From CBDCVN01 sp965223585 (GTDB lineage: Bacteria > Deinococcota > Deinococci > Deinococcales > Trueperaceae), in the NCBI GenBank assembly GCA_965223585.1, contig CBDCWW010000023.1, positions 992,001-1,056,000 of the forward strand: DNA of 64,000 nt, written 5' to 3'. Positions 28,758 to 36,783 of the stretch are shown piece by piece. The notes beneath the pieces were generated by a model. It was not told where the DNA came from. It did not search any database and was given only the letters and a program-made list of their open reading frames with translations. The stretch's first letter is position 1. Each line of letters opens with the position of its first letter. Made by a program: the position numbers and the translations under genes.

Positions 28758-29609
28758 ATGATGATTGTTAAACATTACCAAAGTAGACCACAAAAGAAGC
28801 TTAAACTTAACCTACCTGTTCTTACAGATTTTCTAGTAAGCTTTTTGCAAAACGAAATAAGAGAACGTAAAAGTTTTGATAAGACTTTGATTTGCTTATC
28901 TGGCGGTATTGATAGTGCTGTTGTGACTTACCTCTGTGTTAAGGCTTTTGGTCCGGATAATGTTTATGTCCTTAAGTTACCTTATAAAACCTCACACCCT
29001 GATTCATTAGCACATGCTCAATTAGTTGTAGACGATTTAGGAATAAACTCTGAAACTATTGATATAAGTGCAGCAGTAGATGGCTATACCAATCTACTAA
29101 GTAATATGAATGCACACCGTAAAGGTAACGTAATGGCAAGGGTACGCATGTTAATAATGTTTGATAAAGCCTTTGAGTATAATGCACTGCCTGTAGGTAC
29201 TAGCAACAAAACTGAGCGGCTTTTTGGTTATTATACTTGGCATGATGCTGCTGATGCTGCACCTGTAAACCCTCTAGGTGATCTTTTTAAAACTCAAGTT
29301 CAGGCATTAGCAAGTCATTTAGGTGTTCCCCAAGAAATAATTGACAAAACTCCTAGTGCTGACTTAGTACCCGGTCAATCCGATGAGCTTGACATGGGTA
29401 TAACTTATGAAAAAGCAGATGCTATTTTGGTACATCATCTAGCTGGCTATGAAGACACTTATATTGCTGGTTTGGGTTTTACCCAATCTGAGATTGATTT
29501 AGTTAAACATAAAGTTGCCAAAACACATTGGAAAAGAGAGTTGCCAATTAGTGCAGTTATTTCAGAGACTGCTATTAATGAGTTTTATCTAAGGCCTGTG
29601 GATTATTAA
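28758..29609 (+). CDS. nadE: NAD synthetase (ammonia-dependent type)
   Basis: This enzyme makes NAD from nicotinic acid adenine dinucleotide, ATP and ammonia (or hydrolysed glutamine). The 283-residue size lacks the nitrilase-like glutaminase domain of long NadE, so it should depend on ammonia. The P-loop-like pyrophosphatase motif LSGGIDSAVVT, the ARVRMLIMFDKAFEYN and GTSNKTERLFGYYTWHD segments, NPLGDLFKTQV, and PSADLVPGQSDE are all present. It is divergent from gatB. A TACTAT at 28736-28741 could be its -10, which would give a leader of about ten bases. Confidence 0.95.
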   Translation: MMIVKHYQSRPQKKLKLNLPVLTDFLVSFLQNEIRERKSFDKTLICLSGGIDSAVVTYLCVKAFGPDNVYVLKLPYKTSHPDSLAHAQLVVDDLGINSETIDISAAVDGYTNLLSNMNAHRKGNVMARVRMLIMFDKAFEYNALPVGTSNKTERLFGYYTWHDAADAAPVNPLGDLFKTQVQALASHLGVPQEIIDKTPSADLVPGQSDELDMGITYEKADAILVHHLAGYEDTYIAGLGFTQSEIDLVKHKVAKTHWKRELPISAVISETAINEFYLRPVDY

Positions 29610-29662
29610 AGAGGGAATTGATTCTTGTGAAGGCCTACTTCTGGAGTAATTACTGCTGGTAG

Positions 29663-29720
29663 TTAGTAACCAGTAGTCAGTAGCTAGCATAGAGAATCCC
29701 TACTGACTACTAGCTACTAA
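29663..29720. repeat. Imperfect inverted repeat downstream of nadE
   Basis: Arms AGTAGTCAGTAG (29672-29683) and CTACTGACTACT (29700-29711) are perfectly complementary. Outer TTAGTA/TACTAA extends the stem with a few mismatches. The spacer is about 16 bases. There is no trailing U-tract, so it is not a typical terminator. It may be an interspersed repeat element. Confidence 0.6.
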
Positions 29721-29863
29721 TTTGAGTCCCAAGAGAAATTCACAAGTATTTATGCCTAAGAGTTTAAATTTTACAATGTCTTACTTCTGTCTAATTTTCT
29801 TATCTAAGGCCAGCTATATTTTCCCTAATGTTTTTCTTATTTTAGGTATTGTTTAATGTAAAT

Positions 29864-30085
29864 ATGACAACACTTGCTAACTACCCCTCACAAATTCAAA
29901 CTGGTCAATATGACTTTAGTTTACTCGAGCAATTAAGCCTAAATCTAGAAGATGTTATCAACAATGCTTCAACAGAAAGTTTAAGAGATCTTGCTTTAGA
30001 AGGTTTACAAGAAGTACATAATGCAATAGGTAACTTAGCAAACATAGTATTCTCGCCAAGTGCAAATCAAACAATCTATTTATAA
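29864..30085 (+). CDS. Small protein of unknown function
   Basis: I prefer ATG 29864 (MTTLANYPSQ) over an in-frame TTG at 29849. The product is about 73 residues, mostly two predicted helices (LLEQLSLNLEDVINNA and LRDLALEGLQEVHNAIGNLA), with no signal peptide, cysteines or recognised motif. It contains a CTCGAG palindrome like resident genes, which modestly supports it being real. Function is unknown. Confidence 0.5.
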   Translation: MTTLANYPSQIQTGQYDFSLLEQLSLNLEDVINNASTESLRDLALEGLQEVHNAIGNLANIVFSPSANQTIYL

Positions 30086-30220
30086 ACTTGGTTTTTGTCA
30101 GGGTTCTATACTCTTACAGTATAAAAATGCTGCCTAAAGAGTTGTAAATTATTAGAACAGGCGGCACATTTAGGAGACAGGGACAGTGCTTGGAAGTATA
30201 AAAGAGGGTATCTATAGAAA

Positions 30221-30246
30221 TAGAGACACAAAGTTTTGCGTCTCTA
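30221..30246. repeat. Near-perfect 26-bp palindrome
   Basis: Left arm TAGAGACACAAAG and right arm TTTTGCGTCTCTA pair at 11 of 13 positions with no loop. It lies between the ends of convergent genes (small protein at 29864-30085 and PH-domain protein). It could act as a transcription terminator or be a dispersed palindromic repeat of a kind common in cyanobacterial intergenic DNA, as far as I recall. Confidence 0.55.
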
Positions 30247-30264
30247 CTTTTAATTTAATTTAAT

Positions 30265-30840
30265 TTAGGAAGCAGCTACTTCTTGTAGTGGTTCAAAAAC
30301 TTGATTCTCACCTGCATTTAGGATTTTTGTTTGGCGGGGGTTAATCATAGCTGCTCTTAAGTAGCTAGCTGTCTGTTGAGGGTTGCGTTGTGAGTTAATA
30401 ATTAAGGCTGCTCCCGCGTGGCCAGCAGTATAAACAAACACCTTACCATCAGCTTTTAGTAGTGATAGAAAACCACCACTAGTGCCTATGTCAGTTATAC
30501 AACTTAGATCAATCAGACAACTCTTACGTTGAATGACACCTTCGCGAGAAAATAAGCGTTGATTAGTAAGAACCCAATAACGTTGCATTTTTAACCAGCG
30601 GTTAATTAGTGCAATAGTTACTACTATTATTGCTAATATTAGTAAAGCAAAACTAGCAGCAGGATTACCTTTACCTAAAAGGGCAGGTAGTAAAAACAAT
30701 AGTCCCAGCAATATGAACAAAAGTACATTAGGTACCGTAAACTCGGGGCGTACTACTAGAAGTACATGCTCTCCTTTGTTTAGGACATGGCCATATCGCT
30801 TGTTATTGCCTTGAAGTTGTACTTCGCATGATTCTGCCAT
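30265..30840 (-). CDS. PH-domain (bPH2-type) membrane protein
   Basis: The 191-residue protein has an N-terminal cytoplasmic segment (LNKGEHVLLVVRPEFTVPN), two adjacent transmembrane helices (VLLFILLGLLFLLPALLG and FALLILAIIVVTIALI), then RYWVLTNQRLFSREGVIQRK and SCLIDLSCITDIGTSGGFLS. That is the signature layout of bacterial PH-like (YdbT/DUF304) proteins. They are membrane-associated with uncertain function. AAGGAAA precedes ATG 30840. Confidence 0.85.
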   Translation of the reverse strand: MAESCEVQLQGNNKRYGHVLNKGEHVLLVVRPEFTVPNVLLFILLGLLFLLPALLGKGNPAASFALLILAIIVVTIALINRWLKMQRYWVLTNQRLFSREGVIQRKSCLIDLSCITDIGTSGGFLSLLKADGKVFVYTAGHAGAALIINSQRNPQQTASYLRAAMINPRQTKILNAGENQVFEPLQEVAAS

Positions 30841-31037
30841 TATATTTCCTTTCTTGGATGAGCACCCTTCTTAAAAAGTTGAGTTTTGCCTTGGGTGATT
30901 GCAGCAAACTCAAGAACCGACTAGATACTAAACTAACAGTTAAGTTATCTCTAATTGAAATCAATTTTAAAGATTTCATGAGATTAACAGTAGAAATATT
31001 ACAGAAATTATACAGTTTTATAAAGGGACAAAAATAA

Positions 31038-31594
31038 CCTTTGTACAGAAAAATGAAAGATTCTCATAAAACTCCTTTCAGAAAACTCAATAAGCATTGT
31101 TAAAAACATATAGATGTTCAGCCAATCCTCTGTCTTACCAAAACGAGGAATGTCATTCTGAGTGCAGCAAAGAATCTCTTATAGATGTCCACAGATAAGT
31201 ACTTGCTTTATCAATGCGAAGAGTGTCATCCTGAGCCCTTCCGAGGGTAAACTCCGAGGATCTTTCATGTGTTAATGCCCCCTGAGATTCTTCGTCGTTT
31301 ATCCTTGCCTGTCCTTGTAAGGGTAAGAGCCTGCTTCTCAGAATGACATACTCACAGATGGGTTTTCCTCTAGGGAAAAACTTTTCTGGAGTACTATATG
31401 AGTTAACCCTATAGTATTACGTGCTCTATGTGACAATAAATCTTGTGTGCAGCTTAAACAGCAAATTTTAATAGGTATCAGGCTAGGCTTAAACGAATGT
31501 TTTGTTATTTGTGCCCTTCAAATTTTCTTAGTATTGCTTAATCTATTAATTTACTGTATCTTTTATTTCAAGATGTTGTATTGGAAGTTTATTA
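31038..31594. other. Long intergenic region upstream of the ATPase-OmpR regulator
   Basis: This 557-bp stretch has no convincing open frame. Its middle (31150-31348) holds the inverted-repeat element listed separately. The remainder is A/T-rich and may carry the promoter of the gene starting at 31595, but I cannot name boxes with confidence. Confidence 0.5.
31150..31348. repeat. Composite interspersed repeat with inverted ends
   Basis: The left end reads TGTCATTCTGAGTGCAGC followed by AAAGAATCTC. The right end carries GAGATTCTTCGTCGT and closes with TCTCAGAATGACA, its approximate complement. A second related copy, TGTCATCCTGAGCCCTTCC...GAGGATCT, lies inside (31223-31262). This TCATTCTGAG...AAGAATCT pattern recalls dispersed non-coding repeats found in many bacterial intergenic regions. 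No transposase is present, so it is MITE-like at most. Confidence 0.65.
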
Positions 31595-33022
31595 GTGTCT
31601 AAAGATTTAGCTTGTATAAATTGTGATGCTATAGCTCGAGAATTAATACAAGAAGTTATTGGTGAGGATTTAGCTACTATGTCCTCATTAAGCGTAGTGG
31701 GAATTAGTACTATTGGTAAAACCAACCTCTTTAAATACCTTGCAAATGAAGAGCGTCAACTATTCCCTGAAGAACAAGGGGTTAAAAAACAACATGGGGC
31801 ACAAATTGCTTTTAAATACATAAATCTTTATGGTTATTTTAAACAAGATGGAGAGCCATATTTTGATGAATACACCAACATTATAGAAGTTTTAGCCTAT
31901 GAGCTAAGTTATATAGCTAAAAATCATCCTCCAAAAGATTTGCAGCTTGATGCCAGCAGCAGTGCAGCGAAACAATTGCAAAGCCTTTTGGCAGCCTACA
32001 AGCGTAGCAGGATTCACCTGCTTTTGTTACTTGATGATTGTGACCATGCTTTTAATAACTTGACTTTAGAAGATGAAGAGCTTCTTTTTGGCTTAATGGA
32101 TAAGCAAAATGAGAACTATCATGCTATTGTTACTGCTACTAAACGCAGTTTTGCTGAGTTAGTTAAAACTTTTGGACATGGACACAAAAGTCAGCTCCCT
32201 AAACACCTTAAGAGTTATTCAATGGATCTTTTATCAGAGGAGGAAGTTCGGGCCATCACAAAAGGCCTAACTAATTACCTAAAAGTAGAGCTAACTCCTA
32301 GCGAGAATGATTTCCTGTTAGATGCAGCAGGTGGTCACATAGGTTTGCTCAAAGCTATTTATAAAGCCTACGCTAAGCTTAAGCAGGCTAGTAACATTAA
32401 CTGGGACCAAGACAAACTACAAAAACATGCTAAGGAATTGCGAGGAGCACTACTAACAGATGAGAACTGTAAAGAAATTTTTGCTGAGATTTGGTCTAGC
32501 CTTACCACGCCTGAACAAGATGTTTTGCTAAGAATAGTGGCTGCAAAAACTAGTAATTCCATTGATGCTACACAACAGTTACAAAATATGGGTTTGGTTA
32601 GAGGTAATATGGTCTTCGAAGCTTATAGAGGTAAAGGAAAATCTTCTAAAGAACGTTTAGTTTTTAAGGGCGAATTGTTCTCGAGCTTGTTTACTGATTA
32701 CATTAGGATAGTTCATGCCGAGGATTATAAAGAAAGCCTTAAAAACTTTCTTAATACTTTAAGTGGTACAGAGTACCGTGTTCTTAGGAATTTAATGGAG
32801 CATCCCAATCTTGTTTGTAGTTATGATGATCTTTACTATGTAGGTTGGCCTGACGCTGACAAAAATGAAACTCGCTATAAGAATAAAGTTGAGATTGCTA
32901 TCTCGCGCATTAAGAAAGATTTAGAAAGTTATATTGATAAGAACCTTTATAGTGGTTTAAGATCTGAGTATGAGTATATAGTCAATGTACGTGGTCGTGG
33001 CTATCGTTTGGTCTTACATTAA
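31595..33022 (+). CDS. P-loop ATPase fused to OmpR-type winged-helix DNA-binding domain
   Basis: The 475-residue frame starts with GTG 31595. Residues about 30-290 form a STAND/AAA-like ATPase with P-loop VVGISTIGKTNLFKYL and Walker B LLLLLDDCDHAF. The last 90 residues (LSGTEYRVLRNLMEHPNLVC, then NKVEIAISRIKKDLE and VRGRGYRLV) are an OmpR/PhoB-type DNA-binding winged helix. There is no receiver domain. This joins nucleotide switching directly to DNA binding, as in STAND transcription factors. The signal and targets are unknown, and no cognate operon adjoins it. GGAAG near 31582 is a possible ribosome-binding site. Confidence 0.8.
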   Translation: MSKDLACINCDAIARELIQEVIGEDLATMSSLSVVGISTIGKTNLFKYLANEERQLFPEEQGVKKQHGAQIAFKYINLYGYFKQDGEPYFDEYTNIIEVLAYELSYIAKNHPPKDLQLDASSSAAKQLQSLLAAYKRSRIHLLLLLDDCDHAFNNLTLEDEELLFGLMDKQNENYHAIVTATKRSFAELVKTFGHGHKSQLPKHLKSYSMDLLSEEEVRAITKGLTNYLKVELTPSENDFLLDAAGGHIGLLKAIYKAYAKLKQASNINWDQDKLQKHAKELRGALLTDENCKEIFAEIWSSLTTPEQDVLLRIVAAKTSNSIDATQQLQNMGLVRGNMVFEAYRGKGKSSKERLVFKGELFSSLFTDYIRIVHAEDYKESLKNFLNTLSGTEYRVLRNLMEHPNLVCSYDDLYYVGWPDADKNETRYKNKVEIAISRIKKDLESYIDKNLYSGLRSEYEYIVNVRGRGYRLVLH

Positions 33023-33291
33023 TATAATAAAAAATATATTGTCCTGCTTGCCGCTCACAGGACGTTCGATAAGGTTAAACCGAGAAGGAGGTATGAGGTG
33101 TTAGGTCGTAGTAGAAGCTCTTTACTTAGGGGTATGGTATGAAGGAGAAAGAACCTAAGTAGCGGCAAGGTTTAGGAGAGAGCCTTATCTACTGCTTTAA
33201 ATATTATGTGTATACTTCTTACATGACTCTGAAAAATATGGCACAAAACTCTGATTGAGTTGTATAAACGTTTGCTAGACACAGATATACT

Positions 33292-34236
33292 CTATCTTGG
33301 TATTGCCTGAACAAAATTTATAATTGCTCGAGGTGACATATTAGTTCGAAATTGTGGCACTACTTGCATTAGAGTAAAGATATTTGGTCCTGAACCATTA
33401 AAAAGTGCCGTATAGTGACTGAGGTCTGCCACATCAGAGTTAATAAATTCTAAGTATGTTACCTCTTGACCTTGAGGAACTTCTATCCAACTTTCAAATC
33501 CTGTAGAATCTGTTTTGAAAACATACATAATTGAGCGATTATGGGTCAAAAAAAGTTGTCTTGCTGCGGGCCCGGGTCCATAGACATAATTTGAGAATTT
33601 ACTTGCACAGTTTCCTACATGGGCAAAAATACTTTCGAAGTTTTGACTAACATCTATTTCTTCAGATGGTTTTACTACTATAAGACGAGGGTAAGGGGGA
33701 TCATTTCTTAGTATAGAAAGAAAAGAGAAATTACTGTCCTGTCGTGAATTTACTCCTGCTAATACTAAGGGATTAATAGTTTCTGAGGCCCGATCAATAA
33801 GAATACTTAAATTGTCAATAAGCTGTTGGTTGTTAAGCCCTTCGTGGGAAATGCTAACTGGTAATATGTCATACCACATGACAACTTTTAGCAGCATTGC
33901 TCGCCATACTTGTGGGTCAAGTTCACCATCTTGCCAAGTCTCTGGCAGTATTTGCCTGTCTGCTAAATACTTTACAACAGGGTAATCTGGATCGTCTGGA
34001 TTTAGGGTTGTTATATAGGTATCGTTAAACGGTGGCATAGCTGGTTCCAAAAGCTCGACAGCTTGCTTAAAAAGTCTTGCTGCTACCCGTCCTGTGGCTT
34101 TCTCTGCAAGCATTTCATCACTTAGATTAGCGCTAAGCTCATCTACACACTGCTGGGCTAGAGCAACATTAAAGCCAGTTATTAAAAAAAGTAAAATTAA
34201 AGAGATTTTTCCAATCTTTTCTAAGTCAAGCATCAT
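33292..34236 (-). CDS. Secreted protein of unknown function
   Basis: The 314-residue product has a clear signal peptide (ISLILLFLITGFNVALAQ). The mature region starts QCVDELSANL and contains a stretch reminiscent of an S-layer-homology-like helix-loop (DPDYPVVKYLADRQILPETW), though too weak to assign. The C-terminal half is beta-rich (RSIMYVFKTDSTGFESWIEVPQGQEV). A TAAAAT box (34244-34249) lies seven bases from the first ATG, with no Shine-Dalgarno. I do not recognise a family. Confidence 0.75.
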   Translation of the reverse strand: MMLDLEKIGKISLILLFLITGFNVALAQQCVDELSANLSDEMLAEKATGRVAARLFKQAVELLEPAMPPFNDTYITTLNPDDPDYPVVKYLADRQILPETWQDGELDPQVWRAMLLKVVMWYDILPVSISHEGLNNQQLIDNLSILIDRASETINPLVLAGVNSRQDSNFSFLSILRNDPPYPRLIVVKPSEEIDVSQNFESIFAHVGNCASKFSNYVYGPGPAARQLFLTHNRSIMYVFKTDSTGFESWIEVPQGQEVTYLEFINSDVADLSHYTALFNGSGPNIFTLMQVVPQFRTNMSPRAIINFVQAIPR

Positions 34237-34397
34237 GAGAACAATTTTACAGAAGTTTGCATGTAGTAAATTAAAAGTATGTTCGCTGGATTGTCACCCA
34301 TACGGAAATGATTTTTGTAAGGGCGAGTTTCGAGCTTGCTACTACTTGCATATAATCTTTATCTTTCTCACAAAGACTTTTAAATCCTTTTTTATCT

Positions 34398-36095
34398 CTA
34401 TAGTTTTGGCAAAGTTACTCCCTTTTGCCCTTGATATTTACCTTGACGGTCGGCATAGGTGACTTCAGGTTTATCTCCTTGAAAGAAAAGTAATTGTACT
34501 ATACCTTCATTGGCGTAAACTTTAGCAGGCAGTGGTGTAGTATTGGAAAGTTCTAGGGTTACATGTCCATGCCACATCGGCTCTAGAGGGGTTACATTTG
34601 CTACAATGCCACAGTTCTTTACAAAGACTCCTGCTTCTAAGGCAAAATTGCCAGCTTCAGGCACAGTAAGGCAATAAACATCATGATCCCCCTGTAGTTC
34701 CCGAATAGATTTGACCTTGTGATTCTTAGTACTTTTCTGACCTTTAAATGCTTTTATAATATCTGGAAAACGACGAAAAACTGAGCGATCACAATTTAGT
34801 AATCTAGCTGCACCACGAATTGATCCTGTAGCATTTAGGGCTGTTCTTACGGCTTCCACATCAATGTCCTTACGGAGTCTGATCTGTCTAGCAATTTCTT
34901 GTTGATTAGATCGGCGTAATTCAGAACTTTGCATCCAAGCCTCACGAGACTTCTTCCCTTGTAGGGCTCGAGCCTCATCATTATTTTCCCAAAACTGTTT
35001 TTGTCTTTCAGCCTGAGCCTCACGAGCTTGATGTGTTTGCCAGAAGGCATGACGCTTTTCTAAAACTCTTTTCCGTACCTCTGCATGAGCTTTACTATGC
35101 CAAAAGTCCAAAGCCTTTTTTTGCTGAGATTCCTTATGTTGCTTAAACCAATTTTTGTCTTTACGAAGTCTGCTATAAGCAGCTTTAATAGACTCACTAT
35201 GCTCTACAGGGTCAAATCCTTTTCCATAAGTATAAGTATTATGATAGCTTATGTGTTCACTGCTATTCATACGGGTTATGTTCCAAGGCATATTATTTTG
35301 CCTATTGTGATCTATATGGTGTCTATGTGTATCAGGCACATCTTCATAAATGTTGTTACGAAGATTCCACTCATCAGCAAGGCGATGTGTAGGAAAGTGA
35401 TTTCCTGTCAATGGTTGATATACCATTTCATACCCTCTAAACAAATTACGGTAAAGAGGCATTAGTGAGGCATTTTGTTTTAATGAGCTTGCTTCTACCA
35501 TATTACCATCTCTAGTCATAAATAGGTGATCTGGAGTGCAATGAATAACTTTGTTATTGTCAAGGACTATTTCTAAAAGTGAGTCACGACCAATATAACG
35601 AGGTGCGTGTAAATGTGTAACAATAATCCGACCATGAGGACCAACACTATAGCCAAAAAAAACCTCACCCTTTTCTGTTCTCTCAGCCATATCCTCCAAA
35701 GTTACTGAGGTTCCATTAACTAAAGCGACACGGGTATCGCCACGGAAACACCTAGCATAACTTGACTTGCCTAGTGCTACTACCATTATATCTTCTGGTA
35801 TACGCATATACTCTACTGAGCGGGTCAGCACAAAAGAGTTAGGAGGAATAATGCAGGTTTCCCCTTCATGTTCTACAAAGCTAGTTGTATCAAAGTTCTT
35901 GGGATCAACTATTGTATTAAAGGCATTAACAAATATACGCCATTCAGTAGCAGCACGTAAGTCATAGCCAAAGCTCGAGAGTCCAAAGCTAATTACTTTT
36001 GTTTGCTCACTCTGACGGACAAGTCTATCTTCAAAAGGTTCAATCATACCTCTTAGAGCTTGTTCTTTAATCCACCAATCTGGTTTTATACTCAT
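34398..36095 (-). CDS. dcd: dCTP deaminase interrupted by an intein
   Basis: Dcd deaminates dCTP to dUTP for thymidylate synthesis. The 565-residue precursor consists of an N-extein (residues 1-115, ending GKSSYAR), an intein (116-494) and a C-extein (495-565, starting CGIVANVTPLEP). Joined, the exteins give a normal 186-residue Dcd containing GKSSYARCGIVANVTPLEP and the catalytic glutamate in HVTLELSN (mature residue 136). The insertion falls directly after the conserved active-site motif SSYAR, so splicing is required for activity. Cys495 is the +1 nucleophile. ATG 36095 follows a TAGAAT box by seven bases, suggesting a leaderless mRNA. It is divergent from the DinB-like gene. Confidence 0.95.
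   Translation of the reverse strand: MSIKPDWWIKEQALRGMIEPFEDRLVRQSEQTKVISFGLSSFGYDLRAATEWRIFVNAFNTIVDPKNFDTTSFVEHEGETCIIPPNSFVLTRSVEYMRIPEDIMVVALGKSSYARCFRGDTRVALVNGTSVTLEDMAERTEKGEVFFGYSVGPHGRIIVTHLHAPRYIGRDSLLEIVLDNNKVIHCTPDHLFMTRDGNMVEASSLKQNASLMPLYRNLFRGYEMVYQPLTGNHFPTHRLADEWNLRNNIYEDVPDTHRHHIDHNRQNNMPWNITRMNSSEHISYHNTYTYGKGFDPVEHSESIKAAYSRLRKDKNWFKQHKESQQKKALDFWHSKAHAEVRKRVLEKRHAFWQTHQAREAQAERQKQFWENNDEARALQGKKSREAWMQSSELRRSNQQEIARQIRLRKDIDVEAVRTALNATGSIRGAARLLNCDRSVFRRFPDIIKAFKGQKSTKNHKVKSIRELQGDHDVYCLTVPEAGNFALEAGVFVKNCGIVANVTPLEPMWHGHVTLELSNTTPLPAKVYANEGIVQLLFFQGDKPEVTYADRQGKYQGQKGVTLPKL
34614..35750 (-). mobile_element. Dcd intein with HNH homing endonuclease
   Basis: This 379-residue in-frame insertion begins with Cys116 (CFRGDTRVALVNG, block A). 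Block B is VIHCTPDHLFMTRDG. The central region carries an HNH nuclease (HHIDHNRQNNMPWNI, then EHISYHNTY, about residues 255-285) followed by long charged helices with repeated AHAEVRKR/FW.. segments and a helix-turn-helix-like tail (TGSIRGAARLLNCDRSVFRR), as in HNH/NUMOD homing enzymes. Blocks F and G read DVYCLTVPEAGNFALEAGVFVKN. The terminal Asn is present, but the penultimate residue is Lys rather than His, and block F has Gly where His is common. The endonuclease region looks intact. Confidence 0.92.
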
Positions 36096-36102
36096 ATCTC
36101 TA

Positions 36103-36108
36103 ATTCTA
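36103..36108 (-). promoter_or_regulatory. Candidate -10 box for leaderless dcd
   Basis: TAGAAT in coding sense is separated by seven bases (TAGAGAT) from ATG 36095, and no Shine-Dalgarno is visible. Confidence 0.5.
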
Positions 36109-36134
36109 CCTGATTTTTACAGCTACTGAAAAAA

Positions 36135-36165
36135 TTGACATCCTGTTGATTTTGCAGTGTAGAAT
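36135..36165 (+). promoter_or_regulatory. Candidate promoter of the DinB-like gene
   Basis: TTGACA (36135-36140) and TAGAAT (36160-36165) are separated by 19 bp, slightly long. The -10 ends six bases before ATG 36172, so transcription would start at the start codon (leaderless). Confidence 0.55.
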
Positions 36166-36171
36166 ATATCC

Positions 36172-36657
36172 ATGAAAATTAGTGAATTGTTAATACCCGA
36201 GCTTAAGCATGAAACTCAACTTGTTGAAAAGTTTTTAAAGCGTGTGCCTCAGGATAAGTTAGACTGGAAGCCTCATGAGAAATCCATGTCTATGGGCAAA
36301 TTATGCGCACACCTTGTTGAGATTTATGACTGGATTCCCGGTACGATGAATGTTGATGAAATGGATATGGCAGGCTATAAGTCTCCTACAGCCACCTCTA
36401 TTGATGAGCTAATAAGTAAATTACCTGAGGTTGCGAAAGTTGCTGAAACAGCTTTGGATAAAGATGATGATGAATACTGGAGGGACTGGGCCATGAAGCA
36501 AGATGGTGCAGTACTTATGCAAATGCCTAAATACACGGTTTTACGTTCTATGGTCCTAAATCAGTTCCCACATCATAGAGCACAACTTGGTGTTTACTTT
36601 CGTATGTTGGATATTAGTGTACCTTCTACATACGGTCCTTCTGCAGATGAGTCTTAG
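36172..36657 (+). CDS. DinB/YfiT-like four-helix protein
   Basis: The 161-residue protein fits the DinB family of metal-binding four-helix bundles: an N-terminal helix (ELLIPELKHETQLVEKFLKR), DKLDWKPHEKSMSMGKLCAHLVE with a metal-ligand His, and FPHHRAQLGVYFRMLD with the conserved HHR. Such proteins are often thiol-dependent transferases or stress proteins in Firmicutes and Deinococcus; the substrate here is unknown. A promoter directly at the start codon and two hairpins directly downstream suggest a single-gene transcript. Confidence 0.9.
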   Translation: MKISELLIPELKHETQLVEKFLKRVPQDKLDWKPHEKSMSMGKLCAHLVEIYDWIPGTMNVDEMDMAGYKSPTATSIDELISKLPEVAKVAETALDKDDDEYWRDWAMKQDGAVLMQMPKYTVLRSMVLNQFPHHRAQLGVYFRMLDISVPSTYGPSADES

Positions 36658-36665
36658 GTCAGTTA

Positions 36666-36691
36666 CCCACGGCTAAAGCACGTGGGATTCC
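36666..36691 (+). terminator. Hairpin with T-tract after the DinB-like gene
   Basis: CCCACG (36666-36671) pairs with CGTGGG (36681-36686) around a nine-base loop, and ATTCCTTTTT follows. This suits a rho-independent terminator directly after the stop codon. Confidence 0.55.
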
Positions 36692-36724
36692 TTTTTAAGC
36701 AGGCCCACCTTGAAGATCCAAAAA

Positions 36725-36758
36725 AAGACTGCCCTTATTGTACAGCAAGGGCAGTCTT
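36725..36758. terminator. Strong bidirectional terminator
   Basis: A perfect 12-bp stem (AAGACTGCCCTT / AAGGGCAGTCTT) with a ten-base loop has an A-run before it and a T-rich stretch after it. It lies between the convergent DinB-like and lipoprotein genes and can end transcription from both sides. Confidence 0.8.
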
Positions 36759-36783
36759 CTTAATAGATGTTTTTAGTTAAAGA

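Noticed and set aside
30828..31037. 69-codon plus-strand frame overlapping the PH-domain gene start
   Set aside because: No motif, no ribosome-binding site, overlaps the start of a well-supported gene on the other strand.
33041..33063. Short GTCCTG/CAGGAC hairpin after the ATPase-OmpR gene
   Set aside because: Only a 6-bp stem, an 11-base loop and no T-tract; too weak to call a terminator.
35085..35465. 126-codon plus-strand frame inside the dcd intein
   Set aside because: Antisense shadow of the intact intein/HNH coding frame with no recognisable motif.
36661..36691. CCCACGG...CGTGGG hairpin as a possible IS200/IS605-type transposon end
   Set aside because: No tnpA/tnpB relative is nearby; position after a stop codon with a T-tract fits a terminator better.
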